DNA of 64,000 bases from Planctomycetia bacterium. Its GTDB lineage: Bacteria; Planctomycetota; Phycisphaerae; UBA1845; UTPLA1. This document shows, piece after piece, positions 17,625-27,827 of this stretch. The stretch's first letter is position 1; each line of letters opens with the position of its first letter. The DNA lies in the NCBI GenBank assembly GCA_015075745.1, contig JABTTW010000001.1:1-64000 (forward strand), in the 5' to 3' direction. The notes beneath the pieces are model-generated. The model searched no databases. It was not told the origin of the DNA and saw only the letters and a list, made by a program, of their open reading frames with translations. Made by a program: the position numbers and the translations under genes.

Positions 17625-17674
17625 GCCGGTCCTTAGGAAGTTCGACGAGACGTGTTCACCCCACAGGCGGTCCT

Positions 17675-19039
17675 ATGGCGAAGTTTGAACCCATCCTGCT
17701 GAAAAACCGCGGCGTCGAGGGAATTCGCACCCTGAAGACCTATCGCGAGCGCGGCGGATATGCCCGAGCCGAAAAGGCCCTCAAGAACTACAAGCCCGAC
17801 GAGATTGTCGAGATCGTCAAGGCCAGCAATCTTCGCGGCCGCGGCGGCGCCGGCTTCCCGGCCGGCATGAAGTGGTCCTTTTTACCAGCCGACCGCAAGG
17901 TCACCTACCTGTGCATCAACGCCGACGAGTCCGAGCCGGGCACCTTCTGCAATCGCGTCCTGATGGAGGAAGACCCGCACCAGCTATTGGAAGGCATCAT
18001 CATCGCCGGCTACGCGACGCGGACGACCGTCGCCTACATCTACATGCGCGTGGAGTTCCACGAGCAGTTCCACATCCTGCAAAAGGCCCTCGACGAGGCC
18101 TACGCCGCGGGCCTGTTCGGCAAGAACCTGTTCGGCACCGGCTACGACCTGGAGTGTTACATCCATCGCGGGGCCGGGGCCTACATCTGCGGCGAAGAGA
18201 CCGGCCTGATCGAGAGCCTGGAGGGCAAGCGCGGTTGGCCGCGGATCAAGCCGCCGTTTCCGGCTATTGAAGGATTGTTCCATCGCCCCACCGTGGTCAA
18301 CAACGTCGAGACGATCTGCTGCGTGCCGCACATCATCGAACGCGGCGCCGACTGGTTTAAGTCCATCGGTTGTGAAGGCTCGGCCGGCTCCAAGCTTTAT
18401 ACGGTGAGCGGCCCGGTCAAGCGGCCCGGTTGTTTTGAAGCGCCGCTGGGGCTGACCTGCCGCGAGCTGATCTTCGGCGACGACTACGGCGGGGGCATGG
18501 TCGACGGCAAGCGCATCAAGGGCTGCATTCCCGGCGGCTTGTCAGTGGGTGTCCTGACCGAGGCCGAGCTCGATTGCAAACTCGACTTCGACGACGTACG
18601 CAAATACGGCCTGCTCGGGCTGGGCACCGCCGGCGCGATCGTCATCCCGCACGATGCCGACATCCGGCAGGTCCTGGCCAACATCGCCCGATTTTACTCG
18701 TACGAAAGCTGCGGTCAGTGCACCCAGTGCCGAGAAGGCACCAGTTGGATGCACAAGATCGCCCTGCGCATCGCCCTGGGCGCGGGGCGCATCTCCGATC
18801 TCGACTTGATCTGCGAAGTGACCCGCAACATGGGCATGATGCCGGGGCTGTCGATCTGCGGTTTACCTGACGGAGCGGCGTTTCCGATTCGCACCATCGT
18901 CGAGAAGTTCCGCGACGAGTTCGAGCAGCACATCCGCCGCCAGGAACCCGGGCGCGTCGAGACCGTCCTCAAACGGCTGAACCCCTCGGTTTATGAACTG
19001 CCGATCCTCGGACAGTACGGCCACGCCGTCACGGGGTAG
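17675..19039 (+). CDS. nuoF: NADH-quinone oxidoreductase subunit F (NuoF) / NADH-binding flavoprotein
   Basis: A 454-residue protein with all landmarks of the complex I NADH-dehydrogenase subunit: the NADH loop RGRGGAGFPAGMKW (residues 54-67), the FMN site NADESEPGTF (82-91), GAGAYICGEETGLIESLEG (167-184) and a 4Fe-4S site with C346, C349, C352 and C395. It would pass electrons from NADH to FMN and the cluster chain. The ATG at 17675 is preceded by AGGCGG. No other nuo gene is adjacent: the left flank is a repeat and the right neighbour is a convergent glycosyltransferase overlapping by 11 bases. It may serve complex I encoded elsewhere or a hydrogenase-type partner. Confidence 0.92.
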   Translation: MAKFEPILLKNRGVEGIRTLKTYRERGGYARAEKALKNYKPDEIVEIVKASNLRGRGGAGFPAGMKWSFLPADRKVTYLCINADESEPGTFCNRVLMEEDPHQLLEGIIIAGYATRTTVAYIYMRVEFHEQFHILQKALDEAYAAGLFGKNLFGTGYDLECYIHRGAGAYICGEETGLIESLEGKRGWPRIKPPFPAIEGLFHRPTVVNNVETICCVPHIIERGADWFKSIGCEGSAGSKLYTVSGPVKRPGCFEAPLGLTCRELIFGDDYGGGMVDGKRIKGCIPGGLSVGVLTEAELDCKLDFDDVRKYGLLGLGTAGAIVIPHDADIRQVLANIARFYSYESCGQCTQCREGTSWMHKIALRIALGAGRISDLDLICEVTRNMGMMPGLSICGLPDGAAFPIRTIVEKFRDEFEQHIRRQEPGRVETVLKRLNPSVYELPILGQYGHAVTG

Positions 19040-20195
19040 TCGTTGCGCGTCTGCCGTCGAGGACTTGCTGAACGTAGCCCGAGATGGTCGCCACCTTGGC
19101 CCGCCAGGTCTCTTTTCTCATCGCCGCCGCCCTCGCCTCGACGGCCTCGAGCGTGCTGGAAGTGACAGCGCGCTGGCACTCCGTGACGAAGTCCCCCGGG
19201 CTCCGGGCGATCCGAACCCAATCCCGATAAGCCTCCACCTCCGGCAGCGGCGTCGACACCACCGGCAATCCGGCGGCCAGATACTCGCGCAGCTTGATCG
19301 GGTTCACCGCGCGGGTGAGCTCGTTGGCCCGAAACGGAATCATGCCGACATCAAATCCGGCGGCATAAGCGGGAAGCCGGGCGTAAGGACGACGCCCGAG
19401 CATGTGTACATTCGGCAGCGCGGCAAGAACTCCCGTATCGACCAAAGACTCACCGATGAGAACAATCGACCACTCCGGCCGGGCACGCGCCACGCGCGCG
19501 ATCAGGTCGAGATCGATCCAGTCCTGAATCATTCCCCAGAAACCGACAATCGGTCGCGGTAGCTGCGCGATGTCCGCCGGAACGGTCTGTTCCGATGCGG
19601 ATGCGAAGTGATCGAAATCAACCCCGTGCGTCACCAGCACCGTCTCGTTGCAAAGGCCGCGCTTGGCGTCGTAAAGGGATTGAGAAGTGGTGATCGTCAG
19701 ATCGGCGCGGCCGGCCAGCTCCGCCTCGGCGCGAAGAATCGCCGCCTTGTCGTAACCGGCGAACTCGCTGAACTCATCGACGCAGTAATAGACAAGGCAC
19801 TCTTCATCGAAGCGCCCGGCGAGATAGTCGACATCCGGAGCAAAGCTCCACAGTTGCACCGGCGCGGAAGGCAGAGTCCGCAGCACGGCCCGAATCTGCC
19901 GGGTGAGCAGCTCCTTGTTGAGGTGCAGCGCCGCGCGACTGGCCGGCAGCGGGATAACGAGCGGCGTCACGACGGTGATGTTGTCGGCCACGCGGCGCGG
20001 CCCCCGTACAACCTGCGTGAGCTTTCCGGCGATCGCCCGCGCATCGGCCACGGCGACACGCGGACGGCGAGAACCGTGGTAGTTGACCCAGATGACGCGA
20101 TTGCGCTCCGCGAGGAGTTTCATCACGTGATGTTTGCTGGTGGGGTCATACCACCAGTTACTGGCGATGCAGATGATGTTGCGATCGGCGATCAT
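19029..20195 (-). CDS. GT4-like (GT-B) glycosyltransferase
   Basis: A 388-residue GT-B protein. The N-terminal half (SNWWYDPTSKHHVMKLLA..., VIWVNYHGSRRPR) and the donor-binding half (IVGFWGMIQDWIDLDLI, VHMLGRRPYARLPAYAAGFDVGMIPF, KLREYLAAGLPVVSTPLPEV) resemble TuaH-like envelope glycosyltransferases. Its ATG overlaps the stop of the upstream GT4 gene by four bases (ATGA), so the pair is coupled. Its 3' end overlaps the end of nuoF by 11 bases. Donor and acceptor are unknown. Confidence 0.8.
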   Translation of the reverse strand: MIADRNIICIASNWWYDPTSKHHVMKLLAERNRVIWVNYHGSRRPRVAVADARAIAGKLTQVVRGPRRVADNITVVTPLVIPLPASRAALHLNKELLTRQIRAVLRTLPSAPVQLWSFAPDVDYLAGRFDEECLVYYCVDEFSEFAGYDKAAILRAEAELAGRADLTITTSQSLYDAKRGLCNETVLVTHGVDFDHFASASEQTVPADIAQLPRPIVGFWGMIQDWIDLDLIARVARARPEWSIVLIGESLVDTGVLAALPNVHMLGRRPYARLPAYAAGFDVGMIPFRANELTRAVNPIKLREYLAAGLPVVSTPLPEVEAYRDWVRIARSPGDFVTECQRAVTSSTLEAVEARAAAMRKETWRAKVATISGYVQQVLDGRRATTTP

Positions 20196-21418
20196 TCATT
20201 ACCCGGAGTGCGAGGCGAATCGCGTTTCAATACGCCATTGAATACATCGACGCATTCCTCGGCGACCTGTTGCCATGTCCGCTTCCCCCCTGTCTCCGCA
20301 ATTCGGGCGCGATCCCACGATCGGCTCAGGGCGTCGACGATGCAGGGCTCCAGTTCCGTGCCGGCCTGCTGGTTGACCAGTAGCCCGAGCGAGGGATCAA
20401 CCACGATTTCACGGTTGCCGCCGACATCGGTGGCGACGACCGGGCAGCCGCAGGCCAGGGCCTCGGCAATCGCGTTGCACCAGCCCTCGGACCGACTGGC
20501 TAGGACGAACAGGTCGGCGGCATTGAGCATCATGGCCACCTGCTCGGGCGGGATTCGCCCGGCGAGCGTGATATGGTCGGCCATGTTGAGCGAGACGATC
20601 TGGCGATTGAGCCGCCATTCGTAGTCCGGCTCACCCGCCGAGCCGCCGACGAGAACGAGCCTGGCGTCGCCGATCTGACGTCGAACGGCCGGCCAGATTG
20701 AGACAAGCCGGTGGAATCCCTTTAGCTCCTGAAGATGTCCCACGGAGACGCAGACCTTCGCCCCGGCGGGCCAACCCAGGGCCATTCGTGCATGTGGGGC
20801 GGGCTGATTGTCGTCCTGATCCTGGTCGATACGGTGAAAAGCGGCGGAGTCGATTCCGTTGGGGATGACGGCGATGTCGAGCGGCCTGCCGGCGACCTCG
20901 TTCGCCAGGTCGGCCAGCGATTGGGAGACGGCGATCAAGGCGTCTGCGCCGTGCAGCATCTCGACGATCCGCTCACGCTTGCGATCGTCCTTTATCTGGC
21001 TGACCAACTTGCCACGCAGGGTACAGACGAACGGGATGCCCAGTCGCTTTGCCGCGCGAAAGGCCCCCACTCCATCGGGCCACTCGAAATGGGCATCAAT
21101 GATTCCAATGGTGCGCTGATCCGTGATTTGATTCAGGGCGGAGACCAGGGCGGATTCATAGAATTTTGCGTCCCAGTGCTTGGCCAGCTTCGGAAAGTAG
21201 AACATGCGCGGCTGCCAAAGCGGCGGCTTTCGCGCGTTGTCTATCTCGGTCGGCACTTTCGTGGGGCGGATCAATGGAAACCACGGTTGCGGGGCGATGA
21301 CGCACACGCGCGTCCTCTCGGCGATCGCCTGCAAACGACGCTCCACAAAAACACCGAGCGTCGGGTGTGCCGCGTTGGGGTAACAGAGCGTCGTGGAAAC
21401 GACCAGCATGTCGGACAA
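20192..21418 (-). CDS. GT4 family glycosyltransferase
   Basis: About 408 residues in the retaining GT-B fold. N-terminal HPTLGVFVERRLQAIAER and the C-terminal donor site, CVSVGHLQELKGFHRLV then VLASRSEGWCNAIAEALACG with GCPVVATDVGGNREIV, place it in family GT4; the EX7E acidic motif lies in the latter. The start is either TTG at 21418 or ATG at 21409; neither has a clear ribosome site. It is the first gene of a two-gene operon and divergent from the channel gene. Confidence 0.88.
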   Translation of the reverse strand: MSDMLVVSTTLCYPNAAHPTLGVFVERRLQAIAERTRVCVIAPQPWFPLIRPTKVPTEIDNARKPPLWQPRMFYFPKLAKHWDAKFYESALVSALNQITDQRTIGIIDAHFEWPDGVGAFRAAKRLGIPFVCTLRGKLVSQIKDDRKRERIVEMLHGADALIAVSQSLADLANEVAGRPLDIAVIPNGIDSAAFHRIDQDQDDNQPAPHARMALGWPAGAKVCVSVGHLQELKGFHRLVSIWPAVRRQIGDARLVLVGGSAGEPDYEWRLNRQIVSLNMADHITLAGRIPPEQVAMMLNAADLFVLASRSEGWCNAIAEALACGCPVVATDVGGNREIVVDPSLGLLVNQQAGTELEPCIVDALSRSWDRARIAETGGKRTWQQVAEECVDVFNGVLKRDSPRTPGNE

Positions 21419-21489
21419 GATAGTATCCGCGCCTCAAACCGCCAAGTTGCGCAAGTAGACAACGTAGGCAGCGTTTTTTTTGGAGCGGC

Positions 21490-21518
21490 GAGACAGATTT
21501 CGGCGGGTCGCTTATAAT
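21490..21518 (+). promoter_or_regulatory. Probable promoter of the MscS-type channel gene
   Basis: GAGACA (21490-21495) and a perfect TATAAT (21513-21518) are spaced by 17 bases. Transcription would begin near 21525, leaving a leader of roughly 155 bases before the ATG at 21680. Confidence 0.5.
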
Positions 21519-21679
21519 CCCGGCCTTCACACGATTCTTTAACTGCGCGTGTCTTGAGTTCTTTCGGGATTCGCACTGTTTGGAGTAACGAATTGATTCC
21601 GACGCGATGCATCAGGTCGCTCACATATCGTAGAACGGAGTTCACATCCGCCGGATCGCGCCGATTTCGCCAGAATGTC

Positions 21680-24600
21680 ATGCCCGGCGCGATACTGAGA
21701 CGCCTTTCGGATGTGACTTCGGGATTTGGCTTGTTGAGGAGCGTTCAAGAAAGTCTCAAATCCTGCATCGCTGCGGTCATTCTCCTTACATCCTTTTCGA
21801 TTGCGTCCGGGCAGCAGCCGACCACGAACAGTTCGGTCACTCCGACGGCCCAGCCTGATGAAATCAGGGAACTGCCGCTTGAGTTGCGATACAAGACGGT
21901 CCCGAGCACGGAGGCGGAGATCGCCAAGGCCGTCGCTGAGGTCCGGGCCAGTTTAGAAGCGCTTGCCCCCACGACGCAGCCCGCCACGTCTCAGCCGACA
22001 ACGCAGCCGGACGCCGACCCCGAATCTCAACTTGATGGGTGGCGCCTGGAGCATTGGTCGAGGATGCAAGAGTTCCTGGGGCAGCTTACGGAACTCGACA
22101 CGCAAACGACGGCCCTCCGGCTCATGTCGCAAGACGAGGAGGTTCAGCGACTTACGGAGACGCTGGCCGAATACAAGCGCAAGCTTGGCGAGGTTGAGAG
22201 TCGCTCGCTGCCGGACGAAATCACCGATGACGATGTGGCCAAGGCGAAATCGGAATACGAGGAGTACAACCAGAGCATTGATGCGCTGAACGGCACGCTG
22301 ACTCAACAGGAAACCTTGCTCCGCGAGGGATTCATCGCGCAGCGGGCAAAGATCAGCGAAGATCTCAAGGCGGCCGCCACACGACTTGAGAAACTCGAGA
22401 CCACCTTCGAAGTGGATATGAAGGCGGCGGACACGGATCTGACTCGCAAGATCGTTGAGACCCGTCGCCGAACCGTTGCCGCCCGTGTCGCCGCGCTGGA
22501 AACGGCCCGGGCCGGGGTGGAATTGAAGGAGAAGCGGACCCAGCAGGAATTGGGTCAAAACAAGCTGAAGCGCGACGCGATGGCTCCCTTCGTGGTCGCG
22601 CTGCGCGAGCGAATGAATGCGCTGATTGAGGCCAAGAGTCGCAGCAGCGCGGACCGTCTTCGGGCGAGGATTGAAGACCCAACGGTTCCACCGCTTAAGA
22701 AGGTGTTCTATCAAATACAGTTGCTTCGCGATGAGACCATCGCGACGCTGCAAAAGGATTACGCCAACAACATCAAGGATCGGTTTCGGCAGAGCTCGCT
22801 CACCATGCGCGAGAGCATGGTCAATCGCGACAAGCAGTACTGGGAAGATTTTCGGGATTCACTTTCGCGACGCTCCTCCTCTGAAGTGCTGTCGGCCTAC
22901 CAAGAAGCCGGCGGCGAGTTGAATCAGGCACAGCGCGATCTTTCGACGTTTCAAGGATTGCTGGATCTGAGTATTTCGGAAGGCCGTCATATCGAGCTGT
23001 TCAGCACGAGAGTCAACGACTCGTACCGGGAGCTATCCGCTGAATTTGACAAGCTCAAAGCGGACTCGATGGACGTCGAAACGATCAAGCGTCAGCAGGA
23101 AATCGACCAGGTTCGATTGGACCTCCGGAACGCGGTCGACGGAATCCTCAAGGAAGAGGAGGAACTCATCGATCGGCTTCGTACCGCGGTCACGCTTACA
23201 CAGGAAAACGCTGCCCTTTGGGAGGAGGCCGAAAGCAAACTTTATTGGGTGCATCTGATCACACGAGGACCGACCATCGTTGACCCCGGTACCCTCAAGG
23301 CCGCCCGCGCCGAAGCGAAAGACCTCTTCGAGAGCCGACTCACCGGCAAGCTCGATGAGGTCAGCCGGTTGGTTCGGCGGCGGCTCGAAGTCATCACAAT
23401 TGTCGATTGGCTGGTGCTGGCCCTTTCGATTTGCGCGTCTCTTTATCTCGGTGTCGCGGGAATCTCCCGCTGTCAGGCGTTGGTGAACCGCGGCCTTGGT
23501 GACGCTTCAGCCGGAGCCACATCCGAGGAATCGGCACAGGCGATGACCTTTGCCAGACGACTTCGCTACCATTGCGCCCGTGTGGCGAGGGCCATGCTGC
23601 CCGCGGTGATCATCTCCGTTCTGATCATCATATTTGCGTCGGCCATCGACCTGACCGGGGGGCCTTACAACCTCGCGCGAGCCATCGCCGTCATCATCAG
23701 CGGCACGGCCATCAGCTTTGGGATTCTCAATGGCGCGTTCAAGGCGCCGAAGCCACGTTATCGCCTGGTTCCGTGCAGCAGAACAGTTGCGCGACATTAC
23801 CGTCGTAATGGATATGCCCTCGCCCTGCTCGCCCTTTTTCTGCTCGGTCCCGCCATCCTGCTTCGGGCGATGGAACTTGCGCCGTTGACGGTTGAGCTGC
23901 TCCCGGGTTGGTTTGTGTTTGTGGCGACTGCGCTGGCCATCGTTTTTCTGGTTCGACGGGAAACGGTGCTCAACGTCCTTCCACGTGCGGAGCGCGGGCG
24001 TCTCGCGGGCACGGTGACATTGCTTCGGGCCGCGCATCCGTTCCTCGTGCTGTTGTCGCTGGCGCTACTCGGCATGCACTTGATTGGGTATAAGGCCCTT
24101 GCGATTTACATCACGGTCGGACTTTCTTCAACCATTGCCCTGATTATTCTGGCGACACTCGTATATTACCTGACCGAGGAATTTTCCCGGTGGGCTGCAG
24201 ATCATTTCGCCAAGATTCGCCCGACAACTCCGACTTCGGAGGAGCAGAGCGCAAAACCCGACGAGGCTCCAAGTCTTACGGAAGCAGCGTCCTCAGCGGA
24301 CACGCAGAAGCAGCAATTGAAAACATCCGCCTTCACCCGAGCCTTCGTCGGCGTGGTCCGATGGCTGCTCGCGGCCGTAGTGATCGTCGCCTCTTTGAGC
24401 ATTTGGGGCGTTCGCCCGTATGAATTAAAGCAGCTATTGGACCTGGAGTTGTGGAGTCAGGGTGATCAGAACGTCACGTTGTGGCGTGTGGTCGGCTCGC
24501 TGGCAGCACTGCTGCTGACGATCGTCTTTTCCCGCACACTGCGCCAAACGCTTAATTCTCAGTTTTATCCGCACCATCCGGCCATCGATCGCGGCGCCCA

Positions 24601-25333
24601 GGCGGCGATCAATACCCTCCTGCATTATGTGATGATTGTGATCGGCATCTATGTGGCGCTTCAGACTCTGCGGCTCGACTTCGGCGCGCTCGCGGTGCTT
24701 TTCGGCGGATTGGGTCTTGGAATCGGTCTCGGCCTTCAGCCGCTGATCGTGAATTTCATCAGCGGCCTTTTCATGCTCTTTGAGCGGCATGTCAAGGTTG
24801 GAGACGTTGTGATCGTCCATGACAAACTCGGCGAAGTCACCAAGGTCAGCATGAGGTCAACGACGATCCGTACGCCGGACGGGATTTACATGATTGTCCC
24901 CAACGGCGAGTTCATCAATCAGAAGGTCGAAAACTGGACGCTGTACAACAAACCGATCCGCGGCATCGTCGAGGTGGGCGTCGCCTACGCCGTCAATCCT
25001 CGCCGGGTCAAAGACCTTCTTCTCGAGATTGCCTTTGCCGAAGCGAAGGTGCTGATGGAACCGCCGCCGGACGCACACTTTACTAAATTCGGCGACAACA
25101 GTCTTAACTTTTCCCTTGCCTGCTGGTTTCCGAATCCGGCAGAACGCTGGGCCGGCATGCTTGCCTTGAGATATACGATTACGGAACGATTCCGAGAGGA
25201 AGGCATCGACATTCCGTTCCCGCAGCGCACGCTTAGCTTGATCAGCGGCGAACCTCTTCGGGTATCGATCTCGCCGCCTGCGCAGGACGCGAGAACGCAA
25301 CCGTCATCGCCAAGTCCAACGACCGGGTCTTGA
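21680..25333 (+). CDS. Large MscS-family mechanosensitive channel (MscK-like)
   Basis: A ~1,217-residue membrane channel expected to open under osmotic downshock. The N-terminus is a signal peptide ending near SIASGQ, followed by ~500 residues of periplasmic coiled coil rich in K, E and R, then around ten membrane helices. The pore-lining helix (GGLGLGIGLGLQPLIVNFISG) begins near residue 1010, followed by FERHVKVGDVVIV and the beta domain with SMRSTTIRTPDG and VPNGEFINQKVENW. A cytoplasmic A/E-rich linker sits before the last helices. The ATG at 21680 gives the signal peptide; an open frame up to 21554 adds non-signal-like sequence. It is far longer than E. coli MscS and similar to MscK/YjeP in size. 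Confidence 0.9.
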   Translation: MPGAILRRLSDVTSGFGLLRSVQESLKSCIAAVILLTSFSIASGQQPTTNSSVTPTAQPDEIRELPLELRYKTVPSTEAEIAKAVAEVRASLEALAPTTQPATSQPTTQPDADPESQLDGWRLEHWSRMQEFLGQLTELDTQTTALRLMSQDEEVQRLTETLAEYKRKLGEVESRSLPDEITDDDVAKAKSEYEEYNQSIDALNGTLTQQETLLREGFIAQRAKISEDLKAAATRLEKLETTFEVDMKAADTDLTRKIVETRRRTVAARVAALETARAGVELKEKRTQQELGQNKLKRDAMAPFVVALRERMNALIEAKSRSSADRLRARIEDPTVPPLKKVFYQIQLLRDETIATLQKDYANNIKDRFRQSSLTMRESMVNRDKQYWEDFRDSLSRRSSSEVLSAYQEAGGELNQAQRDLSTFQGLLDLSISEGRHIELFSTRVNDSYRELSAEFDKLKADSMDVETIKRQQEIDQVRLDLRNAVDGILKEEEELIDRLRTAVTLTQENAALWEEAESKLYWVHLITRGPTIVDPGTLKAARAEAKDLFESRLTGKLDEVSRLVRRRLEVITIVDWLVLALSICASLYLGVAGISRCQALVNRGLGDASAGATSEESAQAMTFARRLRYHCARVARAMLPAVIISVLIIIFASAIDLTGGPYNLARAIAVIISGTAISFGILNGAFKAPKPRYRLVPCSRTVARHYRRNGYALALLALFLLGPAILLRAMELAPLTVELLPGWFVFVATALAIVFLVRRETVLNVLPRAERGRLAGTVTLLRAAHPFLVLLSLALLGMHLIGYKALAIYITVGLSSTIALIILATLVYYLTEEFSRWAADHFAKIRPTTPTSEEQSAKPDEAPSLTEAASSADTQKQQLKTSAFTRAFVGVVRWLLAAVVIVASLSIWGVRPYELKQLLDLELWSQGDQNVTLWRVVGSLAALLLTIVFSRTLRQTLNSQFYPHHPAIDRGAQAAINTLLHYVMIVIGIYVALQTLRLDFGALAVLFGGLGLGIGLGLQPLIVNFISGLFMLFERHVKVGDVVIVHDKLGEVTKVSMRSTTIRTPDGIYMIVPNGEFINQKVENWTLYNKPIRGIVEVGVAYAVNPRRVKDLLLEIAFAEAKVLMEPPPDAHFTKFGDNSLNFSLACWFPNPAERWAGMLALRYTITERFREEGIDIPFPQRTLSLISGEPLRVSISPPAQDARTQPSSPSPTTGS

Positions 25334-25424
25334 TGTCGATCCCGATCGATATCAAGTTTGGGAAGCGCTTATCTATCGCGGCGAGCGCGTGAGTGCGGCC
25401 TAATTCTTTCGCTTCGAGGGTACC

Positions 25425-27827
25425 TTAGTTGCTCTTGGATTGGGAGATTTCGTAGATGGGGATCTTCTTGTCGTAAGACGCGAGCCTTTTTCGAAAAGTC
25501 GCAAGGGAAGTTGTCAGGCCGATTCTCGATGCCAGCTTAATGGCATCCTGCTGGATCTTGGAAGCACGAGAATAATTACCGGCAGTTGAATAGGCCGCGG
25601 CGAGGGTGTCGAGCAACTCGGGATCCCGGTATCCGGTGGATTCACATGCCTTCGTCGCCCAGGCGACGGCTTCTTCGCCATTCCTGGCCGACTCGTCATT
25701 CGGCGCTGCGAGTGCCCATGCAAGGGCATTGGCCAACAGGGGCGAATCAGGATTGTTCTTCAGGCCCTCACGGAGTAATTCCTGAGTCTCCTTGTAGCGT
25801 TTTGCGTCCATCAGATCGATCGCCCATGCGAGATAAGCCAACTCAAAACTGGGCGTGGCCGTCACTAATTGGCGCCATTCGGACGCCGCCGCCTGCTTGT
25901 CCCCGGCGGCACTGAGCGTTGAAGCCAGGATGTGGCGAACGCCGGGCGCGTCGGGGCTGGACATTGCGTGCTCGCGGAGGAGCGCGACGACCTTGGGCTC
26001 GCCATGCTTGTGATCGATCAAGCCGACCTGGGCAATCCGCTCGGCCTCGCGATAGGCGCCGTATGCCGCAAACCTGGCTGCGTTGGCGGCAATGAGTTCC
26101 AAGTGTGCCGCGCAGGCCTTTGATGCGTCGCTGATCCCGGCCGTTTCGAAGGCGTGGGCGAGCTCCGTCAATTGACTGAGCTGCAAATGCTGGCTGACTT
26201 GAGAGGTGGCGACTTCTGCGCGACGCTGATCGGCGAGCAGGCGGATCAGTTGCCAAACGTAGTCTCGCGGACCGGACTGATCCTTACCGGAAAGATCGCG
26301 CCAACGCCGGTACTCCTTGACGGCAACGTCATATTTCTTGATGCATACCATTGCCTGGGACAACCGCAGGTGCAACTCGGGGATGTTGGGCTGGGCTTTG
26401 ACGAGCCCCTCGTAGTATCGGCCGGCATCCGAACACCGCCCCATCTGCAAGAGCAAGTGGCCGTACAACATGGACGCGCGGACATCATTGGCATTGCCGC
26501 TGAGGATGTCGCGGAGAAGCTGCTCGGCCTCGGAATAATTACCGAGGCGCGACAGGGCCTGGGCAAGATCGACGATAGTATTGAGGTGGTATGGGTTCTT
26601 TTCCAGTACGGCGCGGTATTCCTGCACCGCCTCGGCGAATCTTCCCTTTGCGGTGAGCAAGACCCCCAGGGCGTGACGAGTACTTACATCCGCGCTGTTG
26701 CGCTGCGTGGCGTTTCTCAGCAAGACGATTCCGTCGTCGATGCGACCGGCCCGCGAAAGCCGTTCCGCAAGCACCAGCAGGTCTTCTCCACCGGGCGCTT
26801 TTCCAAGCAGGTCCACCAGCAGAGGGTCGTTGGCCAGGGGCGCTTTGGCGCCGGCGCGCTCCAGCTCCAGAAAGCTCTCGGCGTGGGCATCCTCGCCGGT
26901 CGCCTTCAGTAGTCTCGCCATCGCGCCATTCGCCGCGGCGTAGTTCAGGCTCAGTCGCAACGACTGTGCCAGATGGGTGCGAGCGGCTGAATAATCCTTT
27001 GACGCCAGGGCGCATTCTCCGAGCCCCAGGTGAGCTCGGGCATCATTCGGCGATACTTCAATCGCGCGATGATAGAGGTCCTGTGCACGCGCCGGATCGC
27101 TGCTTCGCACGAGATCGGCGAGCTCGATCAGGATCGGCGCGTATTGGGGGTCCACCTTCAGCGCAGATTCAAAAGCGAGTTTCGCCAGGTCTTGATCGTA
27201 GGCCTCAAGGGCCGCCAAACCGAGGTAGTAGCACCAGCGAAGGGAACTCGGATCCAACTCTTTGGCTTTTTTGAAACATGGGATTGCGGCGAGATGGGAA
27301 TCCGCGGCGTAATAGAGCATTCCCAATTCGCCCAGTAATTCGGGCTTATCTGGCGAGGCACACGCCGCGGTGTAGGCCGCCTCAATATCGGTACGAAGCG
27401 CGGCTGGAAGGCCGATGAGATCAATGCGCGGAATTTCTTTTGCCGCAGGTGAAAGCGTCTCGGGATCAGGAAGGGATACCTCCGCATTCGTATCCGGGCG
27501 CCTATCGGGCGGCTTGGGTACAGTGGACCGTGCCGGACTCGGATCATCGGAGACATCCTTGGGGACGGACCGGGGAACGACGGGAGCAGAATCCGTAGTC
27601 GAAGGGGCCGGCCGATCTTCATTTTGCACAACGTCCCTTGCTGAGCCGGTTTCGGCGGTATCCTGCGACTTGGCCGTACTGGGCGCCGCAACCGGGGCCT
27701 GCGATGCCTGGGGGGTGTCCGATTCCGGTACCTTTGAGCGATCGCAGGCGAGACCTGGCAATAGGAGGCCGATCGCCATTAACAATCGGCATTTGCTGAT
27801 ACATAAGGATTTACAAACTCTGGTCAT
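25425..27827 (-). CDS. TPR-repeat lipoprotein
   Basis: An 800-residue secreted protein. The N-terminus is a lipoprotein signal with lipobox PGLAC (Cys28), followed by ~90 residues of low-complexity P/S/T/D sequence that probably spans from the membrane. The remainder is made of more than fifteen TPR or TPR-like helical pairs (for example ALGVLLTAKGRFAEAVQEYRAVLEKNP, quoted in part). It likely scaffolds protein complexes at the envelope. The gene converges with the channel gene, 91 bases away, with no strong terminator hairpin seen between them. Confidence 0.85.
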   Translation of the reverse strand: MTRVCKSLCISKCRLLMAIGLLLPGLACDRSKVPESDTPQASQAPVAAPSTAKSQDTAETGSARDVVQNEDRPAPSTTDSAPVVPRSVPKDVSDDPSPARSTVPKPPDRRPDTNAEVSLPDPETLSPAAKEIPRIDLIGLPAALRTDIEAAYTAACASPDKPELLGELGMLYYAADSHLAAIPCFKKAKELDPSSLRWCYYLGLAALEAYDQDLAKLAFESALKVDPQYAPILIELADLVRSSDPARAQDLYHRAIEVSPNDARAHLGLGECALASKDYSAARTHLAQSLRLSLNYAAANGAMARLLKATGEDAHAESFLELERAGAKAPLANDPLLVDLLGKAPGGEDLLVLAERLSRAGRIDDGIVLLRNATQRNSADVSTRHALGVLLTAKGRFAEAVQEYRAVLEKNPYHLNTIVDLAQALSRLGNYSEAEQLLRDILSGNANDVRASMLYGHLLLQMGRCSDAGRYYEGLVKAQPNIPELHLRLSQAMVCIKKYDVAVKEYRRWRDLSGKDQSGPRDYVWQLIRLLADQRRAEVATSQVSQHLQLSQLTELAHAFETAGISDASKACAAHLELIAANAARFAAYGAYREAERIAQVGLIDHKHGEPKVVALLREHAMSSPDAPGVRHILASTLSAAGDKQAAASEWRQLVTATPSFELAYLAWAIDLMDAKRYKETQELLREGLKNNPDSPLLANALAWALAAPNDESARNGEEAVAWATKACESTGYRDPELLDTLAAAYSTAGNYSRASKIQQDAIKLASRIGLTTSLATFRKRLASYDKKIPIYEISQSKSN

